From positions 1 through 59,250 of the forward strand of contig JAOZIB010000010.1 of assembly GCA_026014565.1 (NCBI GenBank): a stretch of 59,250 nucleotides of DNA. Direction: 5' to 3'. Below are positions 31,968 through 40,712 of this stretch, piece by piece. The stretch's first letter is position 1. The number at the start of each line of letters is the position of its first letter. The position numbers and the translations under genes were made by a program. The DNA comes from Candidatus Bathyarchaeum sp. (GTDB lineage Archaea > Thermoproteota > Bathyarchaeia > Bathyarchaeales > Bathyarchaeaceae). Below the pieces are notes generated by a model. It was not told the DNA's origin, made no database searches, and worked only from the letters and a program-made list of their open reading frames with translations.

Positions 31968-32906
31968 ATGCCATCACTTGAAGCAGTAAACCTATCAAAA
32001 GAGTACGGTTCATTTACTGCTGTTTCAAACCTAAATATCAAAGTGGAAGGCGCAAAATGTGTCGGTTTCCTTGGTCCTAACGGGGCAGGAAAAACAACAA
32101 CCCTCAAAATGTTTACCGCCCTAATCAAGCCCTCCTCAGGGAAAGCCCTCATAAACGGAATTGACGTGCACAAACAGAAAGAGAAAGCACTTGAATATGT
32201 CGGCGCGTTGATTGAAACCCCGGAAATTTACCCCTCGCTTACAGCAAGAGAAGCACTAAAAATGATTGCTGAAATCCGAGGAGTCCCACGTTCTGAGCGC
32301 CAAAAGAGAATAGAATATGCAATCGCAGAAGTCAAAATGGACGAATGGATTGACAAAAGAGTCAACAAGTTCTCCAAAGGCATGAAGCAAAGGATATGCA
32401 TCGCCTCTGCGCTTCTAAGTGACCCTTCTGTAATTCTACTAGACGAACCTACCTCAGGGCTGGACCCGCGAGGAATGAGCGAAGTCAGAGAAATAATAAA
32501 GTCCCTGAAAAACCATCAAAGACTAATTTTCATGAGCTCACACATTCTTAGCGAGGTTGCAGATGTCTGCGACGAAGTAGCAATGTTTGACCGCGGAAAA
32601 CTAGTCATCTACGACACACTTTCCAAAGTAACTGCAAAGGCATCTGATGGAGAAAACATCGTTGAAGTTGGGTTACGTCGCTCAATTACTCCTGAAATAA
32701 TAAGCAAGACACGCTCAATTTCTGGTGTTAAGTCAGTTGATGAAAAAGATGGAACTACAATGCGAGTTTATTTTGCAGGCGGGGTTGACGTGCAAGAGCA
32801 AATTCTTGCCGATATTTTCAAGCTGAAAATTAGATTAATCAGCTTCAAACCAGCCTCGTCAGCACTTGAAGAGGCTTATATGAAATTGGTAACAGGAGGA
32901 AAATAA
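31968..32906 (+). CDS. ABC-2 type exporter ATP-binding protein
   Basis: 312 residues. Walker A GPNGAGKTTT (residues 36-45), signature FSKGMKQRICIASALL, Walker B VILLDEPTSGLDPRG and switch His in MSSHILSEV identify the NatA/CcmA-type exporter ATPase. The 90-residue C-terminal extension (VEVGLRRSITPEIISKTRSI, then an FKPASSALEEAYMKL end) is typical of this group. The permease gene follows after one base. Such pairs export antibiotics, peptides or polysaccharide. The promoter carries the 31902 site. Confidence 0.92.
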   Translation: MPSLEAVNLSKEYGSFTAVSNLNIKVEGAKCVGFLGPNGAGKTTTLKMFTALIKPSSGKALINGIDVHKQKEKALEYVGALIETPEIYPSLTAREALKMIAEIRGVPRSERQKRIEYAIAEVKMDEWIDKRVNKFSKGMKQRICIASALLSDPSVILLDEPTSGLDPRGMSEVREIIKSLKNHQRLIFMSSHILSEVADVCDEVAMFDRGKLVIYDTLSKVTAKASDGENIVEVGLRRSITPEIISKTRSISGVKSVDEKDGTTMRVYFAGGVDVQEQILADIFKLKIRLISFKPASSALEEAYMKLVTGGK

Positions 32907-32907
32907 A

Positions 32908-33708
32908 TTGACCAGTACAAAATCTGTAGGCTTGAACAAAGTTCCATCTAAATTTACACAGATAGGCGTCATAATGAAGTATACTCTGCTTGACTATGTC
33001 CGGTCAAGGCGTTTCTTTATACTAATGGCTTTAACACTTGTTATGAGTATTGTTTTAGCTGTTGTTGTAGGAAAGGGCATCTTTGGAGTATGGGGAACAT
33101 TTGCACCCATATTCATAACGTTCTCCGTAGTTTTCTTTGGTGGAGATGCCATATCTGGTGAATTTCAGAATAAGACAGGATACTTCAGCGTTCCAAACCC
33201 CATCCAGAGGTCAGTAATCTACACAGGTAAGTGGTTATCCGCTTTTACCGCATCATGCATCACCTTTGGAGTTTTTGCAGCATCTACATTAATCACTGGA
33301 CTTTACCACTCAAACGTCCCCTCTGAATTCGGTTTGTCAGTAATGTTTGCATACTTCTACCTCGCAGCAATCGTTGGGTTTGTGTTCTTCGTTAGCTCAT
33401 TATTCAAGAGCAGCACTAATGCCTTCATTGTAGACATTGTTGTTCTCATGTTGGTATTTAGCATCGTGAGCCAAATTGCAGGTATGATTCCTGTAGAACC
33501 ATGGTTTAGCCTAAGTTACGGTGGAGAAATTATGACGACCATACTTCAAAACCCTTATCCGCCTAATATGGTAGTGAACCAATTTGGCAGTGTAACAATG
33601 ACGACCTACAATCCCACTGTTGCAGAAGGATTAGCAATAATGGGAGTCTACCTAATTGTTACGACAGTCGCAGGTTTGCTTCTGTTCAAGCGAAAAGAGT
33701 TCAATTAG
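32908..33708 (+). CDS. ABC-2 type exporter permease
   Basis: 266 residues with six hydrophobic segments: RFFILMALTLVMSIVLAVVV, then TFAPIFITFSVVFFGGDAIS. The motif GDAISGEFQNKTGYFSVPNP is the conserved cytoplasmic helix region where ABC-2 permeases meet the ATPase. It ends VAGLLLFKRKEF. TTG at 32908 with GGAGG 9 bases upstream. It forms the membrane half of the exporter with the preceding ATPase; substrate unknown. Confidence 0.9.
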   Translation: MTSTKSVGLNKVPSKFTQIGVIMKYTLLDYVRSRRFFILMALTLVMSIVLAVVVGKGIFGVWGTFAPIFITFSVVFFGGDAISGEFQNKTGYFSVPNPIQRSVIYTGKWLSAFTASCITFGVFAASTLITGLYHSNVPSEFGLSVMFAYFYLAAIVGFVFFVSSLFKSSTNAFIVDIVVLMLVFSIVSQIAGMIPVEPWFSLSYGGEIMTTILQNPYPPNMVVNQFGSVTMTTYNPTVAEGLAIMGVYLIVTTVAGLLLFKRKEFN

Positions 33709-33717
33709 GGGTATAAT

Positions 33718-33813
33718 ATGAAAATTATGCATTACTTTAGAGTTAAAAAGTGTGGAGGCTGGATGTTTTTTTATCATCCTTCCAAACATTATGTTGCAAT
33801 GATGTTGACATAA
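33718..33813 (+). CDS. Possible 31-residue small protein after the exporter
   Basis: AGGGG lies 6 bases before an ATG that opens 31 codons ending ...HPSKHYVAMMLT. It starts ten bases after the permease stop and is basic and aromatic (KIMHYFRVKKCGGWMFFYH). The stretch GGATGTTTTTTTATCATCC inside it could also fold as a hairpin and act as the operon's 3' stem, so coding is uncertain. Confidence 0.3.
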   Translation: MKIMHYFRVKKCGGWMFFYHPSKHYVAMMLT

Positions 33814-34173
33814 AGTTTCGTGACAAACCCATTCAATCCCCTTTTTAGTCTATTTGATTTCAGATTGGGGCTGAGGGGAGTTCTGGATGGCATTTCCTGT
33901 GTTTGTATTTTTTCATTTTTTTATGCACTAATATTGTATGCCATAACAATTACATTAATTCAATCCTTTAATGTCGTTCTTTTCATTAACGTTTTGAATT
34001 AGTACAAATGCCATTTGTTTTCACTAAATTTAAAATTAATAATCTTTCAACGTTGCAAAAATCTTTTATCAAAGATTTTTTTGATATGCCTGTTTTTTGT
34101 TTTTGGAGAAAGAGTGTTCCACATTCATGACATATAACGCTGAGACCAGCAAATCAGATAAAATTTAGTACTA

Positions 34174-34208
34174 GTAAGGAAAACCTTGCTATTAGTATAA
34201 TAATATGT
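34174..34208 (+). repeat. Dispersed intergenic element, degenerate copy 4
   Basis: AGTAAGGAAAACCTTGC is followed by TATTAGTATAATAATA (34190-34205, one mismatch from the 16-bp palindrome) and TG. The upstream half is poorly kept. This copy lies between convergent genes (exporter operon and ilvC), unlike the other four. Confidence 0.45.
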
Positions 34209-34262
34209 TGTCTTGGTTAACAAAAAAATCAATAAAAAAAAGAAAAAAAGGGAAAGGTGAGG

Positions 34263-35309
34263 TTATCTGTTAGGTCGTAGTGACCTGACGGTTTTTCCTG
34301 CTTTCCACATTTCTGAATTGCCCATTTCTTGTAGTTCTTCGGCAAGTTTCTTCTTGTAGTCAGATTGTGCGCTTTTGTCTAGGACAATTTTGACTTCTTC
34401 GCCACAGGCTACGAACTCGTAAAGGCAATCAAACAGGGGTTTGGTGGTGTCTCGGAAACGTTCTCTCCATCGGAGGGCTCCAATTCTTGCGGTTTCGCTA
34501 CAGTTATTGTACATCCAGTCCATTCCGTTTTGGTCTACTAATCTGATGAGGCTCTGGGTTAACTCTTCTACTGTTTCGTTGAAGGCTTCGCTTGGGCTGT
34601 GGCCTCGTTCTCGCAAACAATTGTATTGCGCTTCCATTATTCCTGCAAGGGCACCCATTAACACTCCTCTTTCTCCGGTTAGGTCGCTGTAGACTTCTTT
34701 TTCAAAGGTTGTGGGGAACAAATAACCTGAACCAATGGCAATTCCGATGGCTTTCACTCTATCATCTGCCTTTCCGGTGAAATCTTGGTGAACCGCGTAG
34801 CTGCTGTTGATTCCACTTCCTGCCATAAAGTTAGTCCTTACCGAAGTTCCAGAACCTTTTGGTGCAACTAGGATAACGTCAATGTTTTCTGGGGGAACTA
34901 CTCCTGTTTGTTCACGATAAACTATTGAAAATCCATGCGAAAAGTACAGGGCATCTCCTTCTTTGAAAGTGCCTTTTAGTTTGGGCCATAGTAGTTTTTG
35001 GGCTGCATCAGTTAACAGGTATAGTTTAATGGTTCCTTTTTGGGATGCTTCTTCAAGAGAAAACAAGTTTTCTCCTGGAACCCATCCGTCTTCGATTGCT
35101 TGCTCGTAGTTGGTTTTGAATTCTTTACTTTGACCAACAATAACCTTGATTCCGTTATCGCGCATATTCAATGATTGTGCTCGCCCTTGGATTCCATATC
35201 CTAGGACTGCAACTGTTTCATTTTTCAGGATTTGTTTTGCTTTTTCTACTGTGAATTCTTTTCTTGTTACGACGGTTTCTTTCACACCGCCAAAGTCCAA
35301 TTCAACCAT
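34263..35309 (-). CDS. ilvC: Ketol-acid reductoisomerase
   Basis: 348 residues, class I length. The enzyme isomerises and reduces acetolactate in valine, leucine and isoleucine synthesis. The N-terminal Rossmann motif is GYGIQGRAQSLNMRDNG, with KVIVGQS downstream suggesting the NAD(P)H phosphate-binding loop. The C-terminal knotted domain has the metal-binding DLTGERGVLMGALAGIMEAQ and EAFNETVEELTQSLIRLV. ATG at 35309 has GAGGA 8 bases upstream; an in-frame codon at 35336 would add nine residues. It is a single gene here, away from ilvBN or leu genes. Confidence 0.94.
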   Translation of the reverse strand: MVELDFGGVKETVVTRKEFTVEKAKQILKNETVAVLGYGIQGRAQSLNMRDNGIKVIVGQSKEFKTNYEQAIEDGWVPGENLFSLEEASQKGTIKLYLLTDAAQKLLWPKLKGTFKEGDALYFSHGFSIVYREQTGVVPPENIDVILVAPKGSGTSVRTNFMAGSGINSSYAVHQDFTGKADDRVKAIGIAIGSGYLFPTTFEKEVYSDLTGERGVLMGALAGIMEAQYNCLRERGHSPSEAFNETVEELTQSLIRLVDQNGMDWMYNNCSETARIGALRWRERFRDTTKPLFDCLYEFVACGEEVKIVLDKSAQSDYKKKLAEELQEMGNSEMWKAGKTVRSLRPNR

Positions 35310-35462
35310 GAAACATTCCTCGTACAAATCTATCACATATACCGAGTAACAAAAATCTTTTTGTTAACCAACAAGTTTTTCCCCTTTTCTGGCTTCTTTT
35401 GGGTTTGGGAACTGGGTTTATTTTTTATAGTTCCACTGAAAAATAGATAATCGGAGATTATA

Positions 35463-35825
35463 TTGGACGAAAAATCTCTGGTTTTCGGGGTTTCATACGC
35501 AGTTGACAGCTTAATTATGGCTTTATTAAAAGAAAAAATACCTTTGAATCTGGAAGAAGACTACTACGTGAACATTTCAGCCCCTCCGATTCCTAACTCT
35601 ATTAATTTTGGAGATGCAGTTATTTCAGGAGTTTTTGTAGACGTAACTGAAGATTTGATTAAATCGACAATTAGATGGCTTCGAGACCGAGAAAATGAAC
35701 ACATGGGCAAACCAAAAATGCAAATCTGCATTGATGGCAATCTCCTTAACGTGGATATTCAGGACATGGAAATCTTGTCGGATGTTTTGAAACGTTGTGC
35801 CGAGAAAAAAAGAGCAAAAAAATAA
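35463..35825 (+). CDS. Hypothetical small alpha/beta protein
   Basis: 120 residues, soluble. The first half (LVFGVSYAVDSLIMALLKEK, YVNISAPPIPNS) and the second (VDVTEDLIKSTIRWLRDREN, then MQICIDGNLLNVDIQDMEIL and SDVLKRC) have a helix-strand-strand-helix plan. The second half faintly resembles the small effector-associated constant component domains of conflict systems, but no partner genes are near and I would not use the name. TTG at 35463 with GGAG upstream. Confidence 0.55.
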   Translation: MDEKSLVFGVSYAVDSLIMALLKEKIPLNLEEDYYVNISAPPIPNSINFGDAVISGVFVDVTEDLIKSTIRWLRDRENEHMGKPKMQICIDGNLLNVDIQDMEILSDVLKRCAEKKRAKK

Positions 35826-35925
35826 CCTTTGTTATTGATTTTTAGAGTTTTTGTTCCAGTTCTTTCACTATTTTTTTGATGGTTTTTTCATTGACGATTT
35901 TGAAAATTATTGTTAAATATGATTT

Positions 35926-35938
35926 CTTACGTCGTAAG
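35926..35938. promoter_or_regulatory. Dyad CTTACG-T-CGTAAG at the pilin promoter
   Basis: A perfect 6-bp dyad with a one-base centre, placed four bases after the TATA-like TTAAATATGA. The gene start is 60 bases downstream. The position between TATA box and expected transcription start suggests a repressor site, in the same layout as the 14595 and 31902 sites but with a different sequence. Confidence 0.5.
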
Positions 35939-35997
35939 ATTTAAATGACGTTCTGGTGTAGTTCTCATGTACACCTGCAAGGGGGGAAAGAACAAAA

Positions 35998-36417
35998 ATG
36001 AAAAACTTGCACAAAAACAGAGAAGCAATAACTCCAGTTACAGCAGCCATTGCAGTTATTTCTGGAATGGTAGGCGTCGCAATTATTGTTGCCCTTTTGG
36101 TTGGCTCAATAGCGAGCAGTAACATGGCCAATAGAGAACTTGCAGTTTCTTATACTGAATTTACTCCTGGTGATTACTCCACTGGGAAACTCGTCCTTAA
36201 CGTAGATAATCCATCTACGCAAGACGTTACAATAAGCATGGTCAAAGTAAATGGTCAAACTTCAACCTCTTGGTCATCTGGGTCTTCAAACACAATTGTC
36301 GCTGGTGGTGCAGAAACCATCACAATTAACCAAGCTGTTGTTGCTGGAACTCCGTATGCTGTAGAAATGTATGACTCCGAAGGAACCCTGAAAGCTTCAT
36401 ACACAGAAACAGCATAA
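35998..36417 (+). CDS. Type IV pilin-like protein with class III signal peptide
   Basis: 139 residues. The N-terminus (NREAITPVTAAIAVISGMVG) has the charged start, the R-x-A-[IV]-[ST]-P motif and a long helix of archaeal pilins, processed by a prepilin peptidase. Residues 45-139 are a beta-rich head (YSTGKLVLNVDNPSTQDVTI, TITINQAVVAGTPYAVEMYD). GGGG lies before the ATG. No pilus motor or peptidase gene is near, so this may be a single adhesin or a minor pilin. Expression is probably under the CTTACG dyad. Confidence 0.8.
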   Translation: MKNLHKNREAITPVTAAIAVISGMVGVAIIVALLVGSIASSNMANRELAVSYTEFTPGDYSTGKLVLNVDNPSTQDVTISMVKVNGQTSTSWSSGSSNTIVAGGAETITINQAVVAGTPYAVEMYDSEGTLKASYTETA

Positions 36418-37049
36418 ACTCCCCTTTCTTTATTTTTGCAAAAATCTTTTCCAAAATGCTTAGGCTTTTGTTTGTAACGTTGAAATATGTTTTTGGTGCT
36501 TGGGGTCTTTAAAGTTCATACAGATATTTTGTGTTTTTAATTGTCATCTGATATTTTCAACTGATTGTATGTGATTAGGGTGAAATTGAGTTTATGAAAT
36601 CAGTGAGTGTTGTTTGTCTAGTGTCCCAAAATGCAAAAAGCTATTTAGTCAAACGAAGGATTTCTATCAAAAACATATCCTGGTTGGAAAAGTGCTTTTA
36701 ATATAAACCCCAAGTCCTGCACAACACCTTTTAATCAAAGAACCCGAATGTGCAAGACTGAAAAAAATTCTTTACGCTGCAGATAATAAAATATTGTTTT
36801 TTATCTCCCTCAAAAAGACAAACATTCACTTCTGTTCAGGAGCGTTTATGCCTGCGAAAAAAGACTTTGATTAAGAATCCATTTCCTGAAGATCCCATTT
36901 TTATCTTTAAATTTTTGTATGAACAACATAAAAAATAGTGTGGATAACATCGACTAACATATAACTAAAAATAATTTTATTGTAGCAATATGTAACATCA
37001 TAATTTATAAATAGATTATTTGGCAAAAATTTAGGTTGACAATTCAAAT
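36418..37049. other. AT-rich gap without a supported gene
   Basis: About 630 bases with no frame of good coding character on either strand. I see no inverted repeat strong enough to call. The last 100 bases before 37050 are very AT-rich and hold the presumed promoter of the glycosyltransferase gene. Confidence 0.4.
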
Positions 37050-37823
37050 ATGGTGATCCTGTTTTTGGACGGAAAAAAAATACTTTGTCTCATTCCAACC
37101 TTGCGCGATGACCCTTCCAAAACAATTGATAGTGTATTTAAACAAACTCTGAAAGTTTCAAGCATAATTGTAATAGTAGGCTCAAAAAGACTATACAATC
37201 AAATTGCATCGTTGAGTTCAAACATTATTGAAATTATTTATTTTAAACCAAATACGGATGACTATTTAGGAAAAAGAGTTGCAAGAGCTTTGAATGTTGC
37301 ACTGAGTCATATCAATCTGGAAGATTATGACTATATTTTAAGAATTGATGCAGACACAATGCTTCCACCTAAATTTATTGAAAATAATATAAAAGCAAAT
37401 GCAGATCAAATTGGTACATCAGGTTATGCGATGCTTCTTAAAGCTTCTTCTTTCATTGACGTGTTCAAAGGTAAATTTACTGAAGTAGGAGCTGAGGATA
37501 GTTACATTGGATTACATTTCTTACGTAGTGGTTGTTCAGTAAAACAATGGATTTGTAAACCAAATTTAATGCGAAAAAGTGGTCAACATCATTCATACAG
37601 GCATTACTACGATCGGGGAATAGAAATGTACAAACTAGGTTATGAACCCATTCACGTTTTTGAAACATTTTTTCATGATATCCGCTCCATTTTTTCAAGT
37701 TTAGGATACATTTTAGCAATATTTAAAAAAATTGAACGCTATGAAATTAGTGATTGGGTTTTTAAAACCCAAATAAGAAGACTAATACATAAAAAACAGT
37801 TTAACTCTTCAAATTATTCGTGA
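37050..37823 (+). CDS. Glycosyltransferase, family 2 (GT-A) type
   Basis: 257 residues. LCLIPTLRDDPSKTIDSVFK starts the nucleotide-binding fold, and YDYILRIDADTMLPPKFIEN contains the D-x-D metal-sugar motif. A later EVGAEDSYIGLHFLRSG has the ED pair of the acceptor site. No membrane helix is clear; the C-terminal third is basic. It probably adds a sugar to a surface glycan or N-glycan. The region is more AT-rich than its surroundings and the next gene is a broken methyltransferase, so this looks like a decayed acquired glycan cluster. Confidence 0.75.
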   Translation: MVILFLDGKKILCLIPTLRDDPSKTIDSVFKQTLKVSSIIVIVGSKRLYNQIASLSSNIIEIIYFKPNTDDYLGKRVARALNVALSHINLEDYDYILRIDADTMLPPKFIENNIKANADQIGTSGYAMLLKASSFIDVFKGKFTEVGAEDSYIGLHFLRSGCSVKQWICKPNLMRKSGQHHSYRHYYDRGIEMYKLGYEPIHVFETFFHDIRSIFSSLGYILAIFKKIERYEISDWVFKTQIRRLIHKKQFNSSNYS

Positions 37824-38009
37824 ATTGTTATCTGTTTACACATGTGCTATCTTATTCTCGGCTGTGTTCTCACTTAAACTAAAATAATTTTTCAAAAGAG
37901 AAGAAAAACTAGTCCTATTCCTTTTATCAATTCTATTTCGTACACACCTTTTTAGAATACTTGACGATTGGTAGTTACACAATACACGTTAACATTGGAG
38001 GCTAGCATT

Positions 38010-38327
38010 TTGAGTAGTTCCTATACGCGAATGGTAAATGGCTTTGAAAAATCGCTCATAACTGCTGTTTTTAATTCAAAAATGATGGCCGATTTTGGCT
38101 GTGGTTTTGGACGTTGGGCTCACATAATAAAAAGTGATGTTGATAGATGGGGAAATAATGCTTTTCTAGTGAGTTGTGACGCATTTCAATCATCATTGAA
38201 CGGGCTAAGAATCATTCCCTTTAAAGAAGATGCATTTGACATTACAATAGCTTACGGACTTATAGAGCACATGGAAAAAAATGGGAGGAAACAAGTTATT
38301 TGCTTCAAAAACAGTATCGCCAAATAA
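38010..38327 (+). pseudogene. Truncated SAM-dependent methyltransferase
   Basis: TTG at 38010, with GGAGG 8 bases upstream, opens LSSSYTRMVNGFEKSLITAV, then MADFGCGFGRWAHIIKS (motif I, SAM binding), a shortened middle (CDAFQSSLNGLRIIPFKEDA) and FDITIAYGLIEHMEKNGRKQ (motif IV/post-IV). About 30 residues expected between the second strand and 'IIPF' are missing and the C-terminal third is lost after RKQVICFKN. The gene has an internal deletion and a frameshift or stop near 38300, so it is very probably inactive. Confidence 0.6.
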
Positions 38328-38597
38328 ATCCTAATACTTAATGATGCGTTTACGTTATCTAATCCCGCTCACCGAAATAACCTTGTAGTAGCCCAGCTGT
38401 TTGTTTGTCTTAAGAGAACCAGTTGCTGACTATGCTATTCACTAATCATAGCTAGTCCCTTCAATATTTTTAATTGAAGGAATCCTAACAACAAAACACA
38501 AAAATGGAAAAATATCCAAAGTGATAGTAGCACTGTTTTTCATTTTTCAACTTTGATTGCCTGTGCATGAGCTTCAACAAATCAGTTTCTTTTTGGT

Positions 38598-38924
38598 TTG
38601 AATTTTTTGTTCGATATTTTTATATTAAAACAAAAATATTATGCATCCATAAGGAGTGTAGTTGTAATTCGGGTCACTTCTAAGCAAAAGAATCTTTTTG
38701 TTGTATTTGGGTTGCTTACTATTTTGATTTCAGCAATTAACCGCTTTGTTCACTCGTCTCTAATTTCTCTAGTGATTATAATTTTGATAGTGTTTTTCGT
38801 AATTGGCCTAGTTTTACTGATTGCTTCAACTGAAAAACTTAAAAAACAACAAAATAACTCCCCAAAAGATTCGACAGCCACATTTTTATGGGTTAATTTT
38901 TTGGGTTTAACGCCCCATATTTAA
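38598..38924 (+). CDS. Small two-helix membrane protein
   Basis: 108 codons from TTG at 38598; the likely protein begins near IRVTSKQKNLFV, where GGAGTG lies 10-15 bases upstream but no ATG/GTG/TTG is in frame. Two helices (LFVVFGLLTILISAINRF, and LISLVIIILIVFFVIGLVLL) and a Lys/Asn tail follow. Function unknown. The start problem leaves doubt whether it is expressed. Confidence 0.4.
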   Translation: MNFLFDIFILKQKYYASIRSVVVIRVTSKQKNLFVVFGLLTILISAINRFVHSSLISLVIIILIVFFVIGLVLLIASTEKLKKQQNNSPKDSTATFLWVNFLGLTPHI

Positions 38925-38940
38925 GTCAAGACATTTTTGT

Positions 38941-39237
38941 TTGAAGGGGAGCAGTTTACCGATTCTTGAGTGGATCTCTGATGTTGTTTTGATTTCCAGT
39001 TTTGCATATGTCTTTTCTGGAGCTTTGCTTTTGTTGGTGTATGGTCGTTTATGCTGGTGCAAGCTTTCTTTTCCTTTTCTATGTTGCAACATATTTAATC
39101 AAAGCAATCTTATCGGAAGATTCAGCTCTTTGATTTTGGGTTATTCAATAGCAAATTCACTTCTCGTATGCCTTGCACTTTTTTATTGTTCAAGCCTTGC
39201 TGATGCTTCTAGGTTGTTACAAAGAAAAGCAAAGTAA
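38941..39237 (+). CDS. Small Cys-rich membrane protein
   Basis: 98 codons from TTG at 38941. Helices near residues 10-32 (WISDVVLISSFAYVFSGALL) and 65-88 (LILGYSIANSLLVCLALFYC) enclose a Cys-rich middle (RLCWCKLSFPFLCCNIF). It begins 17 bases after the previous small membrane gene. No family recognised; support is topology only. Confidence 0.4.
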   Translation: MKGSSLPILEWISDVVLISSFAYVFSGALLLLVYGRLCWCKLSFPFLCCNIFNQSNLIGRFSSLILGYSIANSLLVCLALFYCSSLADASRLLQRKAK

Positions 39238-39326
39238 CACTTTCATGGTTTAAGCTCAGGTTCTTTTTCAATTATAATTTTGTTCTTTTGTTTTGCAGTA
39301 GGCGTAAAAAAGTGTTCTGTTGTTTT

Positions 39327-39375
39327 TTTTGAAAAACAGTGTTTTCAACATTGCATCTCTATTAATATGCTACTA
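39327..39375 (+). repeat. Dispersed 50-bp intergenic element, copy 5
   Basis: TTTTGAAAAACAGTG, TTTTCAACATTGCATCTC and the degenerate palindrome TATTAATATGCTACTA (39360-39375). The TTTTCAACATTGCA block is identical to copy 3. It lies 298 bases before the CaCA antiporter gene. The rest of the 39238-39672 gap is AT-rich without a gene. Confidence 0.55.
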
Positions 39376-39672
39376 CCAGTAGAACGTTAAAAATAACGTT
39401 TTTTCATTCAAACCCAACTGCTTTTTAAAATTCACGTCAATATTGACAATTTCTGCTCACATTTGTAGATTGTAGAAGTTTTGCTACTACTGGTTTATAG
39501 CCGCAATTTTTTTGTTGCTTTGGGGGACACGGTTGAGATTCTATAGTTGACTGTGTTGTTTTTTGACAATTTGGTGTTAATTTGCTATGTTTATCATAAA
39601 AATTGAGGTTGAAATTTAACTTGTCAATGTAGTCTATTTTGGGAATGTTTATATTATCGGGTTTAAGTTGAA

Positions 39673-40644
39673 ATGAGAACTACGGTGAAAATCGTGATAA
39701 CTCTCGCCTTAAGCATCGCCGCACTGGCAGTGAGCCTATTCATTCTTTACTGGGGCTCCAAACGAATAGTTAGAGGTGCTTCTGGGCTTTCTTCGTGCTT
39801 AAACATCAGCCGAGTAGTTGTCGGAACCGTTTTTGTTGCCTTTGTAACCGCACTGCCGGAACTTCTTAGTTCACTTTTTGCGGTCAGCTTTGGCTCTTCC
39901 CATATGGCTTTGGGAAGCATAATCGGCTCAAACATCTACAACATCCCCCTCATCATAGGCATATGCGGCCTAGTTGGAGGTGGACTTCAAATCAAGGACT
40001 CATCCATAAACAAAGAATGTATGTTCATGCTAGGACTAAGTTTTCTGCTTGTTGTCTTGCTGGCAGTCTTCCAACAGGTAACTTGGTGGATGGGGGCAAT
40101 CTTTGTTGGATTTTATCCCTTGTTCATTTACCATTCACTAAAAAACGGAACCTGCACCGTAGACGAATGCTGCTCAGAACACCAACCCAGCAAAAGAAAC
40201 ATAAGCTTTGACATACTCCTAGGTGCATCCGCTCTAGTAATCGCCACTTTCATGATGGTAAATAGCGCAATTACAATATCAACAATCTTTGGATTGGACC
40301 AATTCTTTGTCGGACTTACAGTGCTAGCCCTTGGGTGTGTTGTCCCCGAAGTCGCAGTCTCTGTAGCTGCAACTCTTGCCGGAGAAGAAGACATAACCAT
40401 CGGCAACGTAATCGGAGACAACATGTTAACTTTGACTCTTGTTTTTGGAACCGTGGGATTAACTTCTCAATTTACTGTTTCTTTGTCTGAAATTTTGTAT
40501 ACAACACCGTTCATGATAATTGCTACCTTGATGTTGTTCACAATGAATAAATTAGGACACAACGTGAACAAAACATGGGGCGTCATGATGCTAGCAACAG
40601 CATGTTTAGCATTTGTTTTCCAAACGTCAGTTAGCATCTTCTAA
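39673..40644 (+). CDS. Na+/Ca2+ exchanger family (CaCA) antiporter
   Basis: 323 residues in two inverted halves of about five helices. The alpha-1 repeat is FVTALPELLSSLFAVSFGSS, then MALGSIIGSNIYNIPLIIG, and the alpha-2 repeat is VVPEVAVSVAATLAGEEDI, then TIGNVIGDNMLTLTLVFG. The Glu in each P-E-x-x pair and the G-[SD]-N motif form the ion site. The loop between halves has a Cys/His cluster (TCTVDECCSEH), unusual for YrbG-like proteins and possibly metal-sensing. It exports Ca2+ or another divalent cation in exchange for sodium or protons. Confidence 0.9.
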   Translation: MRTTVKIVITLALSIAALAVSLFILYWGSKRIVRGASGLSSCLNISRVVVGTVFVAFVTALPELLSSLFAVSFGSSHMALGSIIGSNIYNIPLIIGICGLVGGGLQIKDSSINKECMFMLGLSFLLVVLLAVFQQVTWWMGAIFVGFYPLFIYHSLKNGTCTVDECCSEHQPSKRNISFDILLGASALVIATFMMVNSAITISTIFGLDQFFVGLTVLALGCVVPEVAVSVAATLAGEEDITIGNVIGDNMLTLTLVFGTVGLTSQFTVSLSEILYTTPFMIIATLMLFTMNKLGHNVNKTWGVMMLATACLAFVFQTSVSIF

Positions 40645-40712
40645 TCTGACAAAACAATTATTTGCGAAAAACGTTAAAGCAACAACAGGCAATTTGAAAG
40701 AATACAGTCAAG

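Noticed and set aside
33820-34002. 60-codon forward frame after the exporter as a membrane protein
   Set aside because: Hydrophobicity is explained by T-rich sequence; no ribosome site or ordered topology.
14433-39375. Insertion sequences as the source of the dispersed element
   Set aside because: No transposase gene or target duplications were seen; copies are about 50 bases without terminal inverted repeats.
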